Positions 18,940 through 27,198 of a stretch of DNA of 45,180 nucleotides are shown piece by piece. Position 1 is the first letter of the stretch. Every line of letters begins with the position of its first letter. The stretch lies in assembly GCF_000764645.1 (NCBI RefSeq), contig NZ_JRGK01000273.1, forward strand, positions 1 through 45,180. The letters are read 5' to 3'. Position numbers and translations under genes: made by a program. Source of the DNA: Aeromonas finlandensis. GTDB lineage: Bacteria > Pseudomonadota > Gammaproteobacteria > Enterobacterales > Aeromonadaceae. Under the pieces are notes generated by a model that saw only the letters and a list, made by a program, of their open reading frames with translations, searched no databases and was not told the DNA's origin.

Positions 18940-19547
18940 AGAAGATAGGACTCTTGCTGGCTGCCATCCTGCTCAGCCCACTGGCCATGGCGCAAACGGC
19001 CCCTGCCGCTCCCAAGGCTCAAGCCACCCAGACCTGGTATGTGGCCCCCATCGCCATCGATGAAACCAGCGAAGCCCAGAAGGCGCTGACCAAGGACTTC
19101 ATGGCCCAGATGATCAAGACCATCAAGATCAACGAGTACCAGACCGGCAAGGTGGTGGGCAATACCAAAAAGCCCAAGTGGCTGATCCGCACCAAGCTGA
19201 TGCCCGCCAGCAACGAGCCGCTAGTCGGCAAGAAGCACCCACAGGGTCTCACCTACGGCAAGGGCAATCCGGCTCAGGAGATCGTCGGCGAGCTGCTGAT
19301 GAACGGCACCCTGGTGGCCCACATCGGTCAGGGCTGGCGTGAGCCTATCATCCCGGGCACCCCGGTGGCTGACAAGCTGACCATCGCCAACTATCGCTAC
19401 GCCATCGGGGATCAGGCCAAATCGGCAGATCTGGAAGAGCTGGCCGCCCAGATTGGCTTTGAAGCGGGCAAGGTGATCCATCGCGATGGCAAGCCGCTAC
19501 CCGAGAAGAAAAAGAAAAAAGCGCAGGCTGACCAGGAAAAACCATAA
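18936..19547 (+). CDS. Secreted protein of unknown function, coupled to the MATE exporter gene
   Basis: 203 residues with a Sec signal peptide (KKIGLLLAAILLSPLAMAQ, cleavage after AMA, residue 19). The mature part starts with an Ala/Pro-rich linker and contains QTWYVAPIAIDETSEAQ and EYQTGKVVGNTKKPKWLIRT. It ends in a strongly basic tail (EKKKKKAQADQEKP). No family recognised. The four-base overlap with the MATE stop suggests coordinated expression. The mobile element cluster begins 35 bases after its stop. Confidence 0.75.
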   Translation: MKKIGLLLAAILLSPLAMAQTAPAAPKAQATQTWYVAPIAIDETSEAQKALTKDFMAQMIKTIKINEYQTGKVVGNTKKPKWLIRTKLMPASNEPLVGKKHPQGLTYGKGNPAQEIVGELLMNGTLVAHIGQGWREPIIPGTPVADKLTIANYRYAIGDQAKSADLEELAAQIGFEAGKVIHRDGKPLPEKKKKKAQADQEKP

Positions 19548-19582
19548 GTTTGTCAGCCAACTCAAAAGGGGCCTCATGGCCT

Positions 19583-19694
19583 AATGCCAGTCAGTTAAGC
19601 ATTTTTATGACTAAATATTCATGGTGTTGAATATCAAAAACGGCTCCACGGTTAAAGAGTCAATTTGGCTCCACCCCTTGCCCTGACTGGCATT
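19583..19694. repeat. 112-base element with exact 12-base inverted ends, MITE-like
   Basis: AATGCCAGTCAG (19583-19594) and CTGACTGGCATT (19683-19694) are perfect inverted repeats flanking about 88 bases without a gene. They recall terminal repeats of some IS4-type elements (my recollection, not checked). Its right edge touches the IS3 element directly. It is either a miniature element or the remains of a larger IS. Confidence 0.5.
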
Positions 19695-20634
19695 GTCTCG
19701 TTGTGTAAACCCACCAGATTGTTCACAGATTGAAGACGACTGATGGGGGGCTGGTAGCCCAGACTGGCATGAGGACGATGCCAGTTGTACTCATGCAGCC
19801 ACGGTTGTAAGTGTTCTGCTCGTTGCACTGACGAGTCATAACTCCGTGCATAGGCCCATTCACGTAACGCTCTCTGAATGAAGCGCTCTGCTTTGCCATT
19901 CGTTTGGGGTGTGTAAGGTTTGGTGCGCAGGTACTTGAGTCCCAAGCGACGACACAGCTTCTGGAAGCGTTTCGACCGATAACAGGCGCCATTGTCAGTG
20001 AGTAGCCGACGGAAACGAATGCCGAGCCCGGCGTAGTAGCGAAGTGCCTGTAACAGCGCCAGGCAGGCACTGCGCCCCGTTTCATCAGGATACAGGGCGC
20101 TGAATGCCACACGGGAGTGGTCATCAACCGCCACATGCGCATACTCCCATCCCGCCCCCGGAGAGTCTTGGCGGCGGTCACCAGTCACCCAATGACCAGG
20201 ACGATGGAAGCGCCCCAACTTTTTGATGTTCAAATGCAGCAAGTCACCCGGTTTCTCATGTTCATAGCGTTGTACTGGAGGGGCAGGTTCCAGATTAGCC
20301 AGCCGATTCAGCCCCATTCGTTGCAGGATACGAGCGACTGAACTGTGCCCTATGCCCAGAGATTGGCTGATGTGCCGATAGGTCTGTCGCTGTTTGCGCA
20401 GTTCGATAATCCTCTGTTGGCGCAGGTCATCAATGGCATGGGAGCAGGGTGCAGGTTGAGAAGAGCGATTGTACAAGCCATCAGGGCCCTCCTGGCGATA
20501 GCGAGTGAAGCGGTGCGGGTACTGACGCCGGCAGCGTGAGCGGCCTCTTCAACGCGCAGGCCCTGCTCAAGAATACGCTGGATAAGAAGCTGTCGACCAA
20601 AGACGGTTAATCGGGCATTTTTATGGTTGTTCAC
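19652..20634 (-). pseudogene. IS481-family transposase, frameshifted and missing a catalytic Asp
   Basis: The N-terminal part starts at GTG 20634 (NNHKNARLTVFGRQLLIQ, HTH region ending AAHAAGVSTRT). Near 20510 the frame changes: the rest of the protein (RYRQEGPDGLYNRSSQ onwards) continues in another frame, ending in the family's YNWHRPHASLGY. IS481 transposases are normally one frame. The first catalytic position, LLHLDIKKLG in the family, reads LLHLNIKKLG (AAC); the LTDNG Asp and GKAERF Glu remain. The downstream frame has no stop inside the element and runs out to 19652. Inactive. Confidence 0.85.
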
Positions 20635-20717
20635 TGGGGCACCTCGGATGATTGGTTTGGTTGGCGCCTCCAATTCTCCGGGCATGCCCCGAGTGAACAA
20701 CCTACAGAGAGATCACA
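19702..20717 (-). mobile_element. IS481-family insertion sequence nested in the IS3 end
   Basis: The ends are TGTG plus 13 bases and then ATTGTTCAC on the left (19702-19726) and, on the minus strand from 20717, TGTG plus 13 bases and then GTTGTTCAC. They are imperfect inverted repeats of equal length. Flanking six-base sequences TCTCGT (left) and TCTAGT (right) look like a target duplication with one later change. The 1,016-base length fits the family. It carries one transposase gene, now frameshifted. Confidence 0.75.
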
Positions 20718-20765
20718 TCTAGTCCTGAAAGTAGGTTTACACATTTTCGGCTAGCTTTTCTCGAC

Positions 20766-21474
20766 TCAAAACCCCCGATGCAGCGCATCGGGGGTTCTGT
20801 ATTTCAACCCATGATGCGGTCGCTCCACGTTGTAAATATCCACCGCCTCACGCACCATCTCCCGCGCTTGCGCCAGGTCCTGCGGGCTTTGCAATAGCAA
20901 CTCTCCTTTCAAAATTCCGTTCACCCGTTCTGCCAACGCATTCTGGTAACAGTCATACCCATCCGTCATCGAGCATTTCACCCCGTGCCGTTCATGTAAT
21001 GACTGATACAACCCCGAGCAATACTGCACGCCGCGGCCTGAGTGATGGATGAGTTCACCGCCGCCACGCCGTTGCTTCAGTGCTTTCTTGAACGCCATCG
21101 CCACCGACTCGGCATGCATCCCCTCGTGCACGTGATGGCCCACTATCTTGCGTGAATAGGCATCCGTCACCAGGCTCAGGTACAGCGGCCCGCTCCTAGC
21201 TGGCAGGTAGGTGATGTCGGCGACCCACACTTGCTCCGGGGCCACCGGCGTGACCTGCTCCGGCCCTGCCTTGAGCAAGTTGGGATGAAGCCCCCTGGCT
21301 CCAATCCTGCCGACCATGTTTACGCAACCATACCAGAACGGTCGAATTGCCTTGAATGCCATATCGGGCTTGTGCCTGCTGGCAGGTGAGCTCGCCTTTT
21401 TCAATCTGCTCGACCAGCGCCAGTTTAAAAGTCAGCGAGTAATTGCGCTGTGTCCGTTTCACACCTTGTCCCAT
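20766..21474 (-). pseudogene. IS3-family transposase remnant (OrfA start joined to OrfB end)
   Basis: From ATG 21474 (GGAGAG just upstream) the OrfA start is readable: RNYSLTFKLALVEQIEKGEL, then YGIQGNSTVLVWLRKHG. After DWSQGAS, near 21290, it passes out of frame directly into the second half of OrfB (NLLKAGPEQVTPVAPEQVWV, then ADITYLPA), so the end of OrfA and the start of OrfB are lost. The integrase core keeps ADITY and AERVNGILK, but the second catalytic motif HSDRGVQY reads HSGRGVQY (GGC). Doubly inactive. Ends YRTPDALHRGF. Confidence 0.85.
20770..20796 (-). terminator. Hairpin inside the 3' coding end of the IS3 transposase
   Basis: AACCCCCGATGC, loop of three, GCATCGGGGGTT: a perfect 12-base stem, followed on the minus strand by TT and the stop codon. 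The last codons (TPDALHRGF) are the stem itself. Probably terminates the transposase transcript. Confidence 0.65.
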
Positions 21475-21539
21475 CGGGCTCTCCATTTATGTGGGGGAAA
21501 GGTGTAAACCATATTCAGGACGGGACACTCCCAAATAAG

Positions 21540-21573
21540 AAAGGGGAGAACATCTTTGGATGTTCTCCCCTTT
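21540..21573 (-). terminator. Intrinsic terminator of the SNF2 helicase gene
   Basis: A 15-base stem (AAAGGGGAGAACATC, 21540-21554, with its complement at 21559-21573) and four-base loop, 27 bases after the helicase stop. On the minus strand a pyrimidine-rich CTTATTT follows. Confidence 0.85.
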
Positions 21574-21599
21574 TCTGTATCGATAGGCGGCGTCGCCAA

Positions 21600-24500
21600 T
21601 CAGCCCATCAGCAGGGCCCGCAGGCTCTCCACATCCAGCCCGCGCACCTCGGACTGGCCGCTCAGCAACCCATCGGCCAGCGCCCGCTTCTCATCGTGCA
21701 GGGCGACGATCTTCTCCTCCACCGTCTGCTCGCACACCAGCCGGTACACGGTCACCGGCTGGGTCTGTCCCATCCGGTGGGCCCGATCACTCGCCTGATC
21801 TTCCACCGCCGGGTTCCACCAGGGATCGAGGTGCAGCACGGTATCGGCCTGGGTCAGGTTGAGGCCGGTGCCCCCCGCCTTGAGGCTGATGAGAAACAGC
21901 GGCACCGCTTCATGACGAAAACGCAGGATGGAGTCCTGACGGGACTTGGCGGAGCAGGCGCCATCCAGATAGCAGTAATCCCAGGATTTCTGCTCGATGC
22001 GGGCCCGCAGCAGGCTCAGCAGATCGACGAACTGGCTGAACACCAGCACCCGATGACCGCCGTCGATCGCCTCTTCCAGCAGCGCCATCGCCTCGTCCAG
22101 CTTGCTGCTGGTTTGTGACCACTCGGGCATCACCAGCTCCGGCGAGCAGCAGAGACGGCGCAGCCGGGTCAGGCCGCTCAACACATGCATCAGGGCGCGG
22201 CCATCGGCGCTTTGCACCTGCTGCACCACCTCACGCCGGGTCGCCTCGTAGAGCTGGCGCTCTTCGGGGGAGAGGCTGATGTGGTGGATGATCTCGGTCT
22301 TGTCCGGCAGCTCGGTCAGCACCTGCTGCTTGAGACGACGCAGGATGAAGGGGCTGATCACTGCCCGCAGCAGCGCCATGTGCTGGGGATCCTTGACTGC
22401 CTTGCCAAAGCGACGCTTGAACTCGCCCAGGCTGCCCAGCAACCCCGGGTTGATAAAGGTAAAGAGGCTCCACAGCTCCCCCAGATGGTTCTCGATGGGG
22501 GTGCCGGAGAGGGCGAGGCGAAAATCCCCTTCCAGCTGGAACAACAGCTTGGCGCGCTGGGTACCGGCGTTTTTGATCTGCTGCGCCTCATCGAGCACCA
22601 TGCTGGACCAGCGGCGTGACTTGAGCGCCTCCGCCAGGCTGCCGAGCATGCCGTAGTTGATGAGGATCACCTGACCGGCCTTGGCCTCGCGAATGATCCC
22701 CTCCCGCTCGGCAGGGTTCTCGAACACCACCACATCCAGCTCGGGGGCGAAACGGGCCACCTCCTCCTGCCAGTTGGTGACCACTGACTTGGGTACCACG
22801 ACCAGTGCCGGGCCAAGGTGCTGGCGCATCCGCAATACGATCAGCGCCTGCAGTGTCTTGCCCAGACCCATGTCATCGGCCAGACAGGCGCCAAAACCGT
22901 GATGGGCCAGGGTCGCCAGCCAGCGCACGCCATCTTTCTGATAGTCCCGCAGTCCGGTGAGCAGCTCGTCAGGGCACTCGACCTCCTGCTGCCACTCCTG
23001 CTGCAGGGATTGCCACGCAGCATCCCCTTCGGTGGTAATGACCGAGAGCAGGCGAGTGAGCGGATAGGCCAGCTTGTTGTTGATGCGCTGCTCTTCATCG
23101 AGCATGGCCCCCAGCATGGTGAGCCGTTCCACCAGCTTGTCGCTCAGCATCAGGCTGGTCTTCTCGTCGAGCTGAACGGTGCGCTGCCCCGGGGTCATCT
23201 GGCGCAGAATAAGGCGCAGATCGAGGATCTGGTGCTCATCGAGGGCCAGCGCCCCTTCGACCTGGAACCAGTCCTGCCGCCGCTCGATGCGCAGGCTCAG
23301 GGCCGCTTCATCGAGGCTCTTGAGGCGGGCGCTGTCCTGATGCCAGTGGATGACCACGCCGGCATCCACCAGCTCGGGCAGGGCATTGACCAGCGCCAGC
23401 GCCTGCTCCCCCTGCAGCAGCCACTCGCTGCCGGGCAGGCCGATGGGCAATTGATTGCGCAGCAGCTGGGCCTGCACCTTCTCGGCCGCGAGATCCCGTT
23501 GCCAGTAGTGATACGCCTTGATCCCCTGCCGCACGATGGGCTCCCCCTTGCCAAGAGGTTGGGGTGGCAACTCGTCAAAGCGGGTGACCAGCTTGACCGA
23601 CAGCTGACCATCCTGCCAATCCAGTTGCACCGAAGGAATGCCCGGCCAGGGAGCCAGTTCGGCGTTGCCGCTAAGCCCCTCGACCTGACTGTGCCAGGGC
23701 AGCTCGGGAATGGCGTCCAGCGTGCGTTGCAGCTCGGCCAACCCCTCGGCGGGCAGCAGCGGGATGGATTCGAGTGCAGGCAAGCGGTCGAGCAGCGGCT
23801 GCGGGGTAAGGATGAGCTGCCACAGATCCTGCGCCAGCGGCATGATATGGGCCCCGCGGGCGGCCGCATCGGGGCAGAGCTGCGCGCTCATCCCTTGCTC
23901 GGTGGCGACCACCTGCAGCAGGGGGGCGCTGATGGCCAGTTGCAGCTTTTGCCCCTTGGCGTTGAACAAGCGGGGGTGATCGGCCAGCGGTGCCCAGACA
24001 TCCCGCGGCAGCCGTCCCATCACCCGTGGCAGGGTGCGGACCAGCGCCCAGTCGTGTTCATCGAGCATGGCGGCATACTGGGTGGAGAGCAGGGCCGGAT
24101 CGACCCGACGACCGGCGGTCCACTCCCCCTTGGTGCTCAGCTTCTGGATCTTGCACTCCAGCTCGGGGCCGTCGGCATGGAGCAGCCACACCAGCCGCTC
24201 CTGCGGCTTGCGTACGCCACTGGAGCGTCCCAGCCCCTGCAACCAGTTGAGCCAGCTGGCAGAGGCCGCGGTTTTGTCCTCGTCCCCGTCATCATCCTGC
24301 TCGTCACTGCCCTCTGGCGCACTCTCCTCACTGCCGCGCAGCTGGCAAAGGGGGGCCCCTTTGGCCGCCTCGCCCAACAAGATGCGCAGCAGATCCTGAC
24401 AAAACGCCATCAGGCGATGATGGGGCTCGGCATCGAGCAGATGGGAGAGATCCCACTTGTGCAGCATGGCCACCTGCGGGCTCTGGGCACCGTGACGGGC

Positions 24501-25475
24501 CAGCGCGCAGAGATCGAGCCAGAGATAGCCCCAGTGGAGCTCCTCCACCGGCAGTTGCAGGGTATCGAACAGGCCGACCGCCTGACCGTGGCGATCGCCC
24601 GCCCACTGGCTGAGCAGGTCGGCAAGCAGGGGGAACTGGCCAGTCAGGCTGCGCTGCCACTTCTTGCGCTGTTCGCTGGCAATGACGGGATCAGCCTGCT
24701 GCAACCAGCCAAGCCAGAGCAGGGCGCTGAATGAACGGGGCCACTGGCCCGCCTCGCCCTCATCGGCTGCCTGCCACTGACCCAGTGCGGTGAGCAGTCG
24801 CTCGCCGAGCGGGCCGCGCTGGCTCTGCTGTGCCAGCGCCTGCAGGGCTGGCCAGCCGGGGGCGGCGTCGTTGCCCTCGCCGGTTGGCGATGTGCTCTCG
24901 CCATCCCCGCAGAGCCAGCGCCACTCTGCCTCGAAATTCCTGGCCCGGGCCTGCACCTCGGGGGCGCAGCGCACCAGCGCATTGGCCAGTGGCCAATGCT
25001 CTTCATAAGGGGCATCGAGCAGCAGTTGCAGTGAGAAGTGCTCCAGCAGCAGTTGCTGCCAGGCGGGGCTGGAGCCCGCCAGCAATTGGTGAGCATCCGG
25101 GGTATCGAGCAGGGTCAGCAGATCGCTGGCCGAGAAATAGGTCGGCACCTCCCCCGCCTTGCCGCGACAGAGCTCGCGCACCACCGCATGGGTGAGCTCC
25201 TGCCCGGTCAATGAGGGCACCCGGCTCCAGTCCGGCGCCGGGCAGAGACCGGCACGCACCCCCAGGATCAGCGCCAGCGTCCCCTCGGCGGTCAGGCTCC
25301 ACTGCTGCTCCCCCCGCAATCTGACCAGCCCCGCATCCTGCAGTCGGGTCAGTTTATCGATCAGGGCATGGCCCATCGCCAGTTGTTCTTGCAACAAACG
25401 GGTACTGGCGACGCGCTGCAATTGCAGGGTGGCGAGCAGGGCATAACTATCCGAAGAGAGGGTGGACGCAGACAT
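21600..25475 (-). CDS. SNF2-family DEAD/DEAH-box ATPase / helicase
   Basis: DNA-dependent ATPase predicted to move on duplex DNA and remodel protein-DNA complexes. The 1,291-residue protein has a long N-terminal part (1-840) without a domain I can name; it includes an acidic stretch EQDDDGDEDK (about 390-400). The motor follows: GLRDYQKDGVRWL, Walker A DDMGLGKTLQ (about 865), DEAQQIKN (about 960), ALSGTPIENHLGELWSLF. The second RecA lobe has VFSQFVDLLSLL, GGTGLNLTQAD and DRAHRMGQTQPVTVYRL (about 1,160-1,250). It differs from RapA, which is shorter. ATG 25475 is chosen; its own ribosome site (GTGAG) is modest and a short upstream frame ends six bases before it. Confidence 0.92.
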   Translation of the reverse strand: MSASTLSSDSYALLATLQLQRVASTRLLQEQLAMGHALIDKLTRLQDAGLVRLRGEQQWSLTAEGTLALILGVRAGLCPAPDWSRVPSLTGQELTHAVVRELCRGKAGEVPTYFSASDLLTLLDTPDAHQLLAGSSPAWQQLLLEHFSLQLLLDAPYEEHWPLANALVRCAPEVQARARNFEAEWRWLCGDGESTSPTGEGNDAAPGWPALQALAQQSQRGPLGERLLTALGQWQAADEGEAGQWPRSFSALLWLGWLQQADPVIASEQRKKWQRSLTGQFPLLADLLSQWAGDRHGQAVGLFDTLQLPVEELHWGYLWLDLCALARHGAQSPQVAMLHKWDLSHLLDAEPHHRLMAFCQDLLRILLGEAAKGAPLCQLRGSEESAPEGSDEQDDDGDEDKTAASASWLNWLQGLGRSSGVRKPQERLVWLLHADGPELECKIQKLSTKGEWTAGRRVDPALLSTQYAAMLDEHDWALVRTLPRVMGRLPRDVWAPLADHPRLFNAKGQKLQLAISAPLLQVVATEQGMSAQLCPDAAARGAHIMPLAQDLWQLILTPQPLLDRLPALESIPLLPAEGLAELQRTLDAIPELPWHSQVEGLSGNAELAPWPGIPSVQLDWQDGQLSVKLVTRFDELPPQPLGKGEPIVRQGIKAYHYWQRDLAAEKVQAQLLRNQLPIGLPGSEWLLQGEQALALVNALPELVDAGVVIHWHQDSARLKSLDEAALSLRIERRQDWFQVEGALALDEHQILDLRLILRQMTPGQRTVQLDEKTSLMLSDKLVERLTMLGAMLDEEQRINNKLAYPLTRLLSVITTEGDAAWQSLQQEWQQEVECPDELLTGLRDYQKDGVRWLATLAHHGFGACLADDMGLGKTLQALIVLRMRQHLGPALVVVPKSVVTNWQEEVARFAPELDVVVFENPAEREGIIREAKAGQVILINYGMLGSLAEALKSRRWSSMVLDEAQQIKNAGTQRAKLLFQLEGDFRLALSGTPIENHLGELWSLFTFINPGLLGSLGEFKRRFGKAVKDPQHMALLRAVISPFILRRLKQQVLTELPDKTEIIHHISLSPEERQLYEATRREVVQQVQSADGRALMHVLSGLTRLRRLCCSPELVMPEWSQTSSKLDEAMALLEEAIDGGHRVLVFSQFVDLLSLLRARIEQKSWDYCYLDGACSAKSRQDSILRFRHEAVPLFLISLKAGGTGLNLTQADTVLHLDPWWNPAVEDQASDRAHRMGQTQPVTVYRLVCEQTVEEKIVALHDEKRALADGLLSGQSEVRGLDVESLRALLMG

Positions 25476-25481
25476 CAAGAC

Positions 25482-25613
25482 TCACGGGCAAGTGCAAAAG
25501 CGGAATTTTAACGGTAAAGCGCCAGCGGCTCGACCCTTTACCGTGAAATAACTCAAAAAAAAACGGCCATCCATGATGACCGTCGAAAGTAACGAAGGAA
25601 ATAGCCGGATCAT
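25482..25613 (-). CDS. 43-codon upstream reading frame (candidate leader peptide) of the helicase gene
   Basis: ATG 25613 has GGGAGG seven bases upstream, the best ribosome site in this stretch. The peptide begins MIRLFPSLLSTVIMDGRF and ends CTCP. Its TGA stop lies six bases before the helicase ATG, so translation could couple. An intrinsic terminator (25555-25582) lies inside the frame, around codons 11-20, so a translating ribosome would pass through the hairpin. The GGGAGG can pair with CUCCC upstream in the same RNA. Seen in sequence only; it may instead be chance within a small non-coding RNA. Confidence 0.4.
   Translation of the reverse strand: MIRLFPSLLSTVIMDGRFFLSYFTVKGRAAGALPLKFRFCTCP
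25555..25582 (-). terminator. Intrinsic terminator / attenuator upstream of the helicase gene
   Basis: On the minus strand CGGTCATC (25582-25575), loop ATG, GATGGCCG (25571-25564) pair over eight bases with one G-U, followed by nine Ts. The helicase start is 80 bases further on. A second inverted repeat, ACGGTAAAG/CTTTACCGT (25511-25544), lies between. Depending on use, it ends a small RNA of about 109 nucleotides or attenuates helicase transcription. Confidence 0.82.
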
Positions 25614-25670
25614 CCGGTTACCTCCCACAGCGGGAAAATCGGGAGCGCTAGCCCCTAATTCGTGGAGCCA

Positions 25671-25713
25671 ATGCTAGAGGTTGGCGCCCGAAAAAGCTTT
25701 GAAGCGGATCACA
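25671..25713 (-). promoter_or_regulatory. Predicted class II CRP-dependent promoter, leftward
   Basis: TGTGA-TCCGCT-TCAAA (minus strand, 25713-25698) matches the CRP consensus in 9 of 10 core positions. TAGCAT (25676-25671) is a possible -10 box. With the start at about 25664 the CRP site is centred at -41.5, the exact class II spacing. There is no good -35 box, as expected for activator-dependent promoters. The 160 bases beyond (25714-25875) show nothing further. Confidence 0.5.
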
Positions 25714-25875
25714 GTTGAAAAGGATTTCTGAAAACGGTTTCAATTTTCCGGCCGCAAAAGTGGCCGAAAGCACGCCAATTGGAGGCGTTTCCAAATCCAC
25801 ATTACCCCATCGACCTCATCAACGATGAACCGGTTCAGATACGTTGAGACATCCCCCACCACCGATGTCATATCG

Positions 25876-27198
25876 CTACGACCCGTCACGTCCTGACAAC
25901 ACCACTCCGGCAGCACAATCTGAATCGAAGCGGTCCTCTGTCACCACTCGCTCACCATTGACCCACAATCCCTGTAACCCGCTGGCATATCGTTCCGGTG
26001 ATTCAATCGTCGCATGGTCACGAAAATCGTGACCAAAGAGTGCCAGATCCGCGGCATATCCGGGGCGTATCAGCCCCCGCCCCTTAATACCGAATGTCTC
26101 TGCGCTCAGCCCGGTCATCTTGCGGATCGCCTGAGGCAACGTTAACACACGCTCCTTTTGCACAAATTGATGGATAATCCGGGCAAAACTTCCGCATACG
26201 CGAGGATGAAGCCGTCCCCCTAACAGGGTATCACTGCCCACCATCCCCTGCGGATGTGCGAGTATGGCGCCGACCAGGCCCTCATCCATGTAAAAGTCGA
26301 TAAACCGCACCTGACCTTGCTGAGAAATCAGCAAATCCACCATGAAATCCACCGGGTGCTGGTGTTCCAGCTCGGCACATTGCGCCAGACTCAACCCCAG
26401 ATACCGCTCGGCAAACTCATCTGCTACTGCAGTGATCAGGATATTTTCCCACCCCACCAACGCTGGCAAATTATCCCAGGCACTTTGGGGGCCAGGGCGG
26501 ATATGTTCTTGATACCAGAGACGAAGTTCACCACGTGTTGAGGGCTGATTGAGTTTTGCGAACAAGCTTTGCCGCGTTTCGCCAGCCAGCAGTTCAGGAG
26601 GCAGCAAGGACATCAGGGTAGTACTGCCGTAATGATAGGGATAACTGTCAAAGCTCAGCTGATGGCGCTCAATACGCCTTAACAACTCGGCAAGATGGGT
26701 CGCATTGCGCTGACCAATGAGTTTGAGATGGGAGATGTGTAATCGGCACTGGCACGCCTCACATAGCTCGATGAGCTCCTGCAGTGCCGGCAAGATGTCA
26801 TCGCTCTCACTACGAAGGTGCACAACCAGAGGCCGACCGTATGCACTGGCGCGTACCGCCAATACCTTCAGCTCATCCATTCGACTAAACAGCGCCGGAT
26901 AATAGATAAGCCCGAGACTGATTGCCAGCGCACCGGCATCCAGTGATTCATCGACCAGGGCAGCCAATTGTTTGAGCTGCATGGCATTCATCGGTTGCTG
27001 GCTCTCCTGACAAAGCTGATAACGCAGCACCCCATGGGGAAGCAGCGGCCCCAGATTTAATGTCAGCCCCTTTTCCCGCAGCCTGTTGCAATATTCAGCG
27101 TAACTCTGCCAGGGCCAAGCCTCCTGTTTACCACCGATGATGTAGTGGTTTTGCCATCCCTGTTGCAAATCCCTCGATAAAGGCGCAACCCCCAATCC
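25876..27198 (-). pseudogene. N-terminally truncated D-aminoacylase-like amidohydrolase
   Basis: About 440 codons of an amidohydrolase resembling N-acyl-D-amino-acid deacylases: LAISLGLIYYPALFSRMDEL, then RPLVVHLRSESDDIL and RLHISHLKLIG (metal-site His region), VGSDTLLGG, and the C-terminal GRGLIRPGYAADLALF common to the family. Intact members have roughly 70-90 further N-terminal residues with the metal-binding HxH motif; here the frame begins at family-internal GLGVAPLS with no ATG or ribosome site, and upstream in-frame sequence soon hits a stop (27226-27228). The missing part is replaced by the truncated alcohol dehydrogenase on the other strand. Presumably inactive. Confidence 0.75.

Larger units (their letters stand above)
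19694..21527 (-). mobile_element. IS3-family element, internally deleted and interrupted by an IS481-family element
   Basis: The right inverted end, read on the minus strand from 21527, starts TGTCCCGTCCTGAATATGG and continues TTTACACC. The left end is split: TGTCTCGT at 19694-19701, and CCTGAAAGTAGG then TTTACACA at 20724-20743. Joined, the left pieces match the right end nearly base for base, with the IS481 element between them. Without that insert only about 820 bases remain, against about 1,250 for a complete element, because of an internal deletion near 21285-21300. No flanking direct repeat is visible. Confidence 0.75.

Noticed and set aside
20734-20743. GGTTTACACA as the right end of the IS481 element (it mirrors TGTGTAAACC at 19702)
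   Set aside because: The same bases belong to the IS3 inverted repeat when compared with 21501-21527, and the end at 20717 gives equal-length inverted repeats plus a near-perfect six-base target repeat.
22818-24734. Rightward 638-codon open frame opposite the helicase
   Set aside because: Antisense shadow of a secure gene, with low-complexity Gln/Leu/Gly/Arg composition and no ribosome site or domain.
25555-25690. Known riboswitch or named small RNA upstream of the helicase
   Set aside because: I compared it from memory with Spot 42, GcvB, CyaR, 6S and cobalamin-type leaders and found no match; kept only as an unnamed leader or small RNA.
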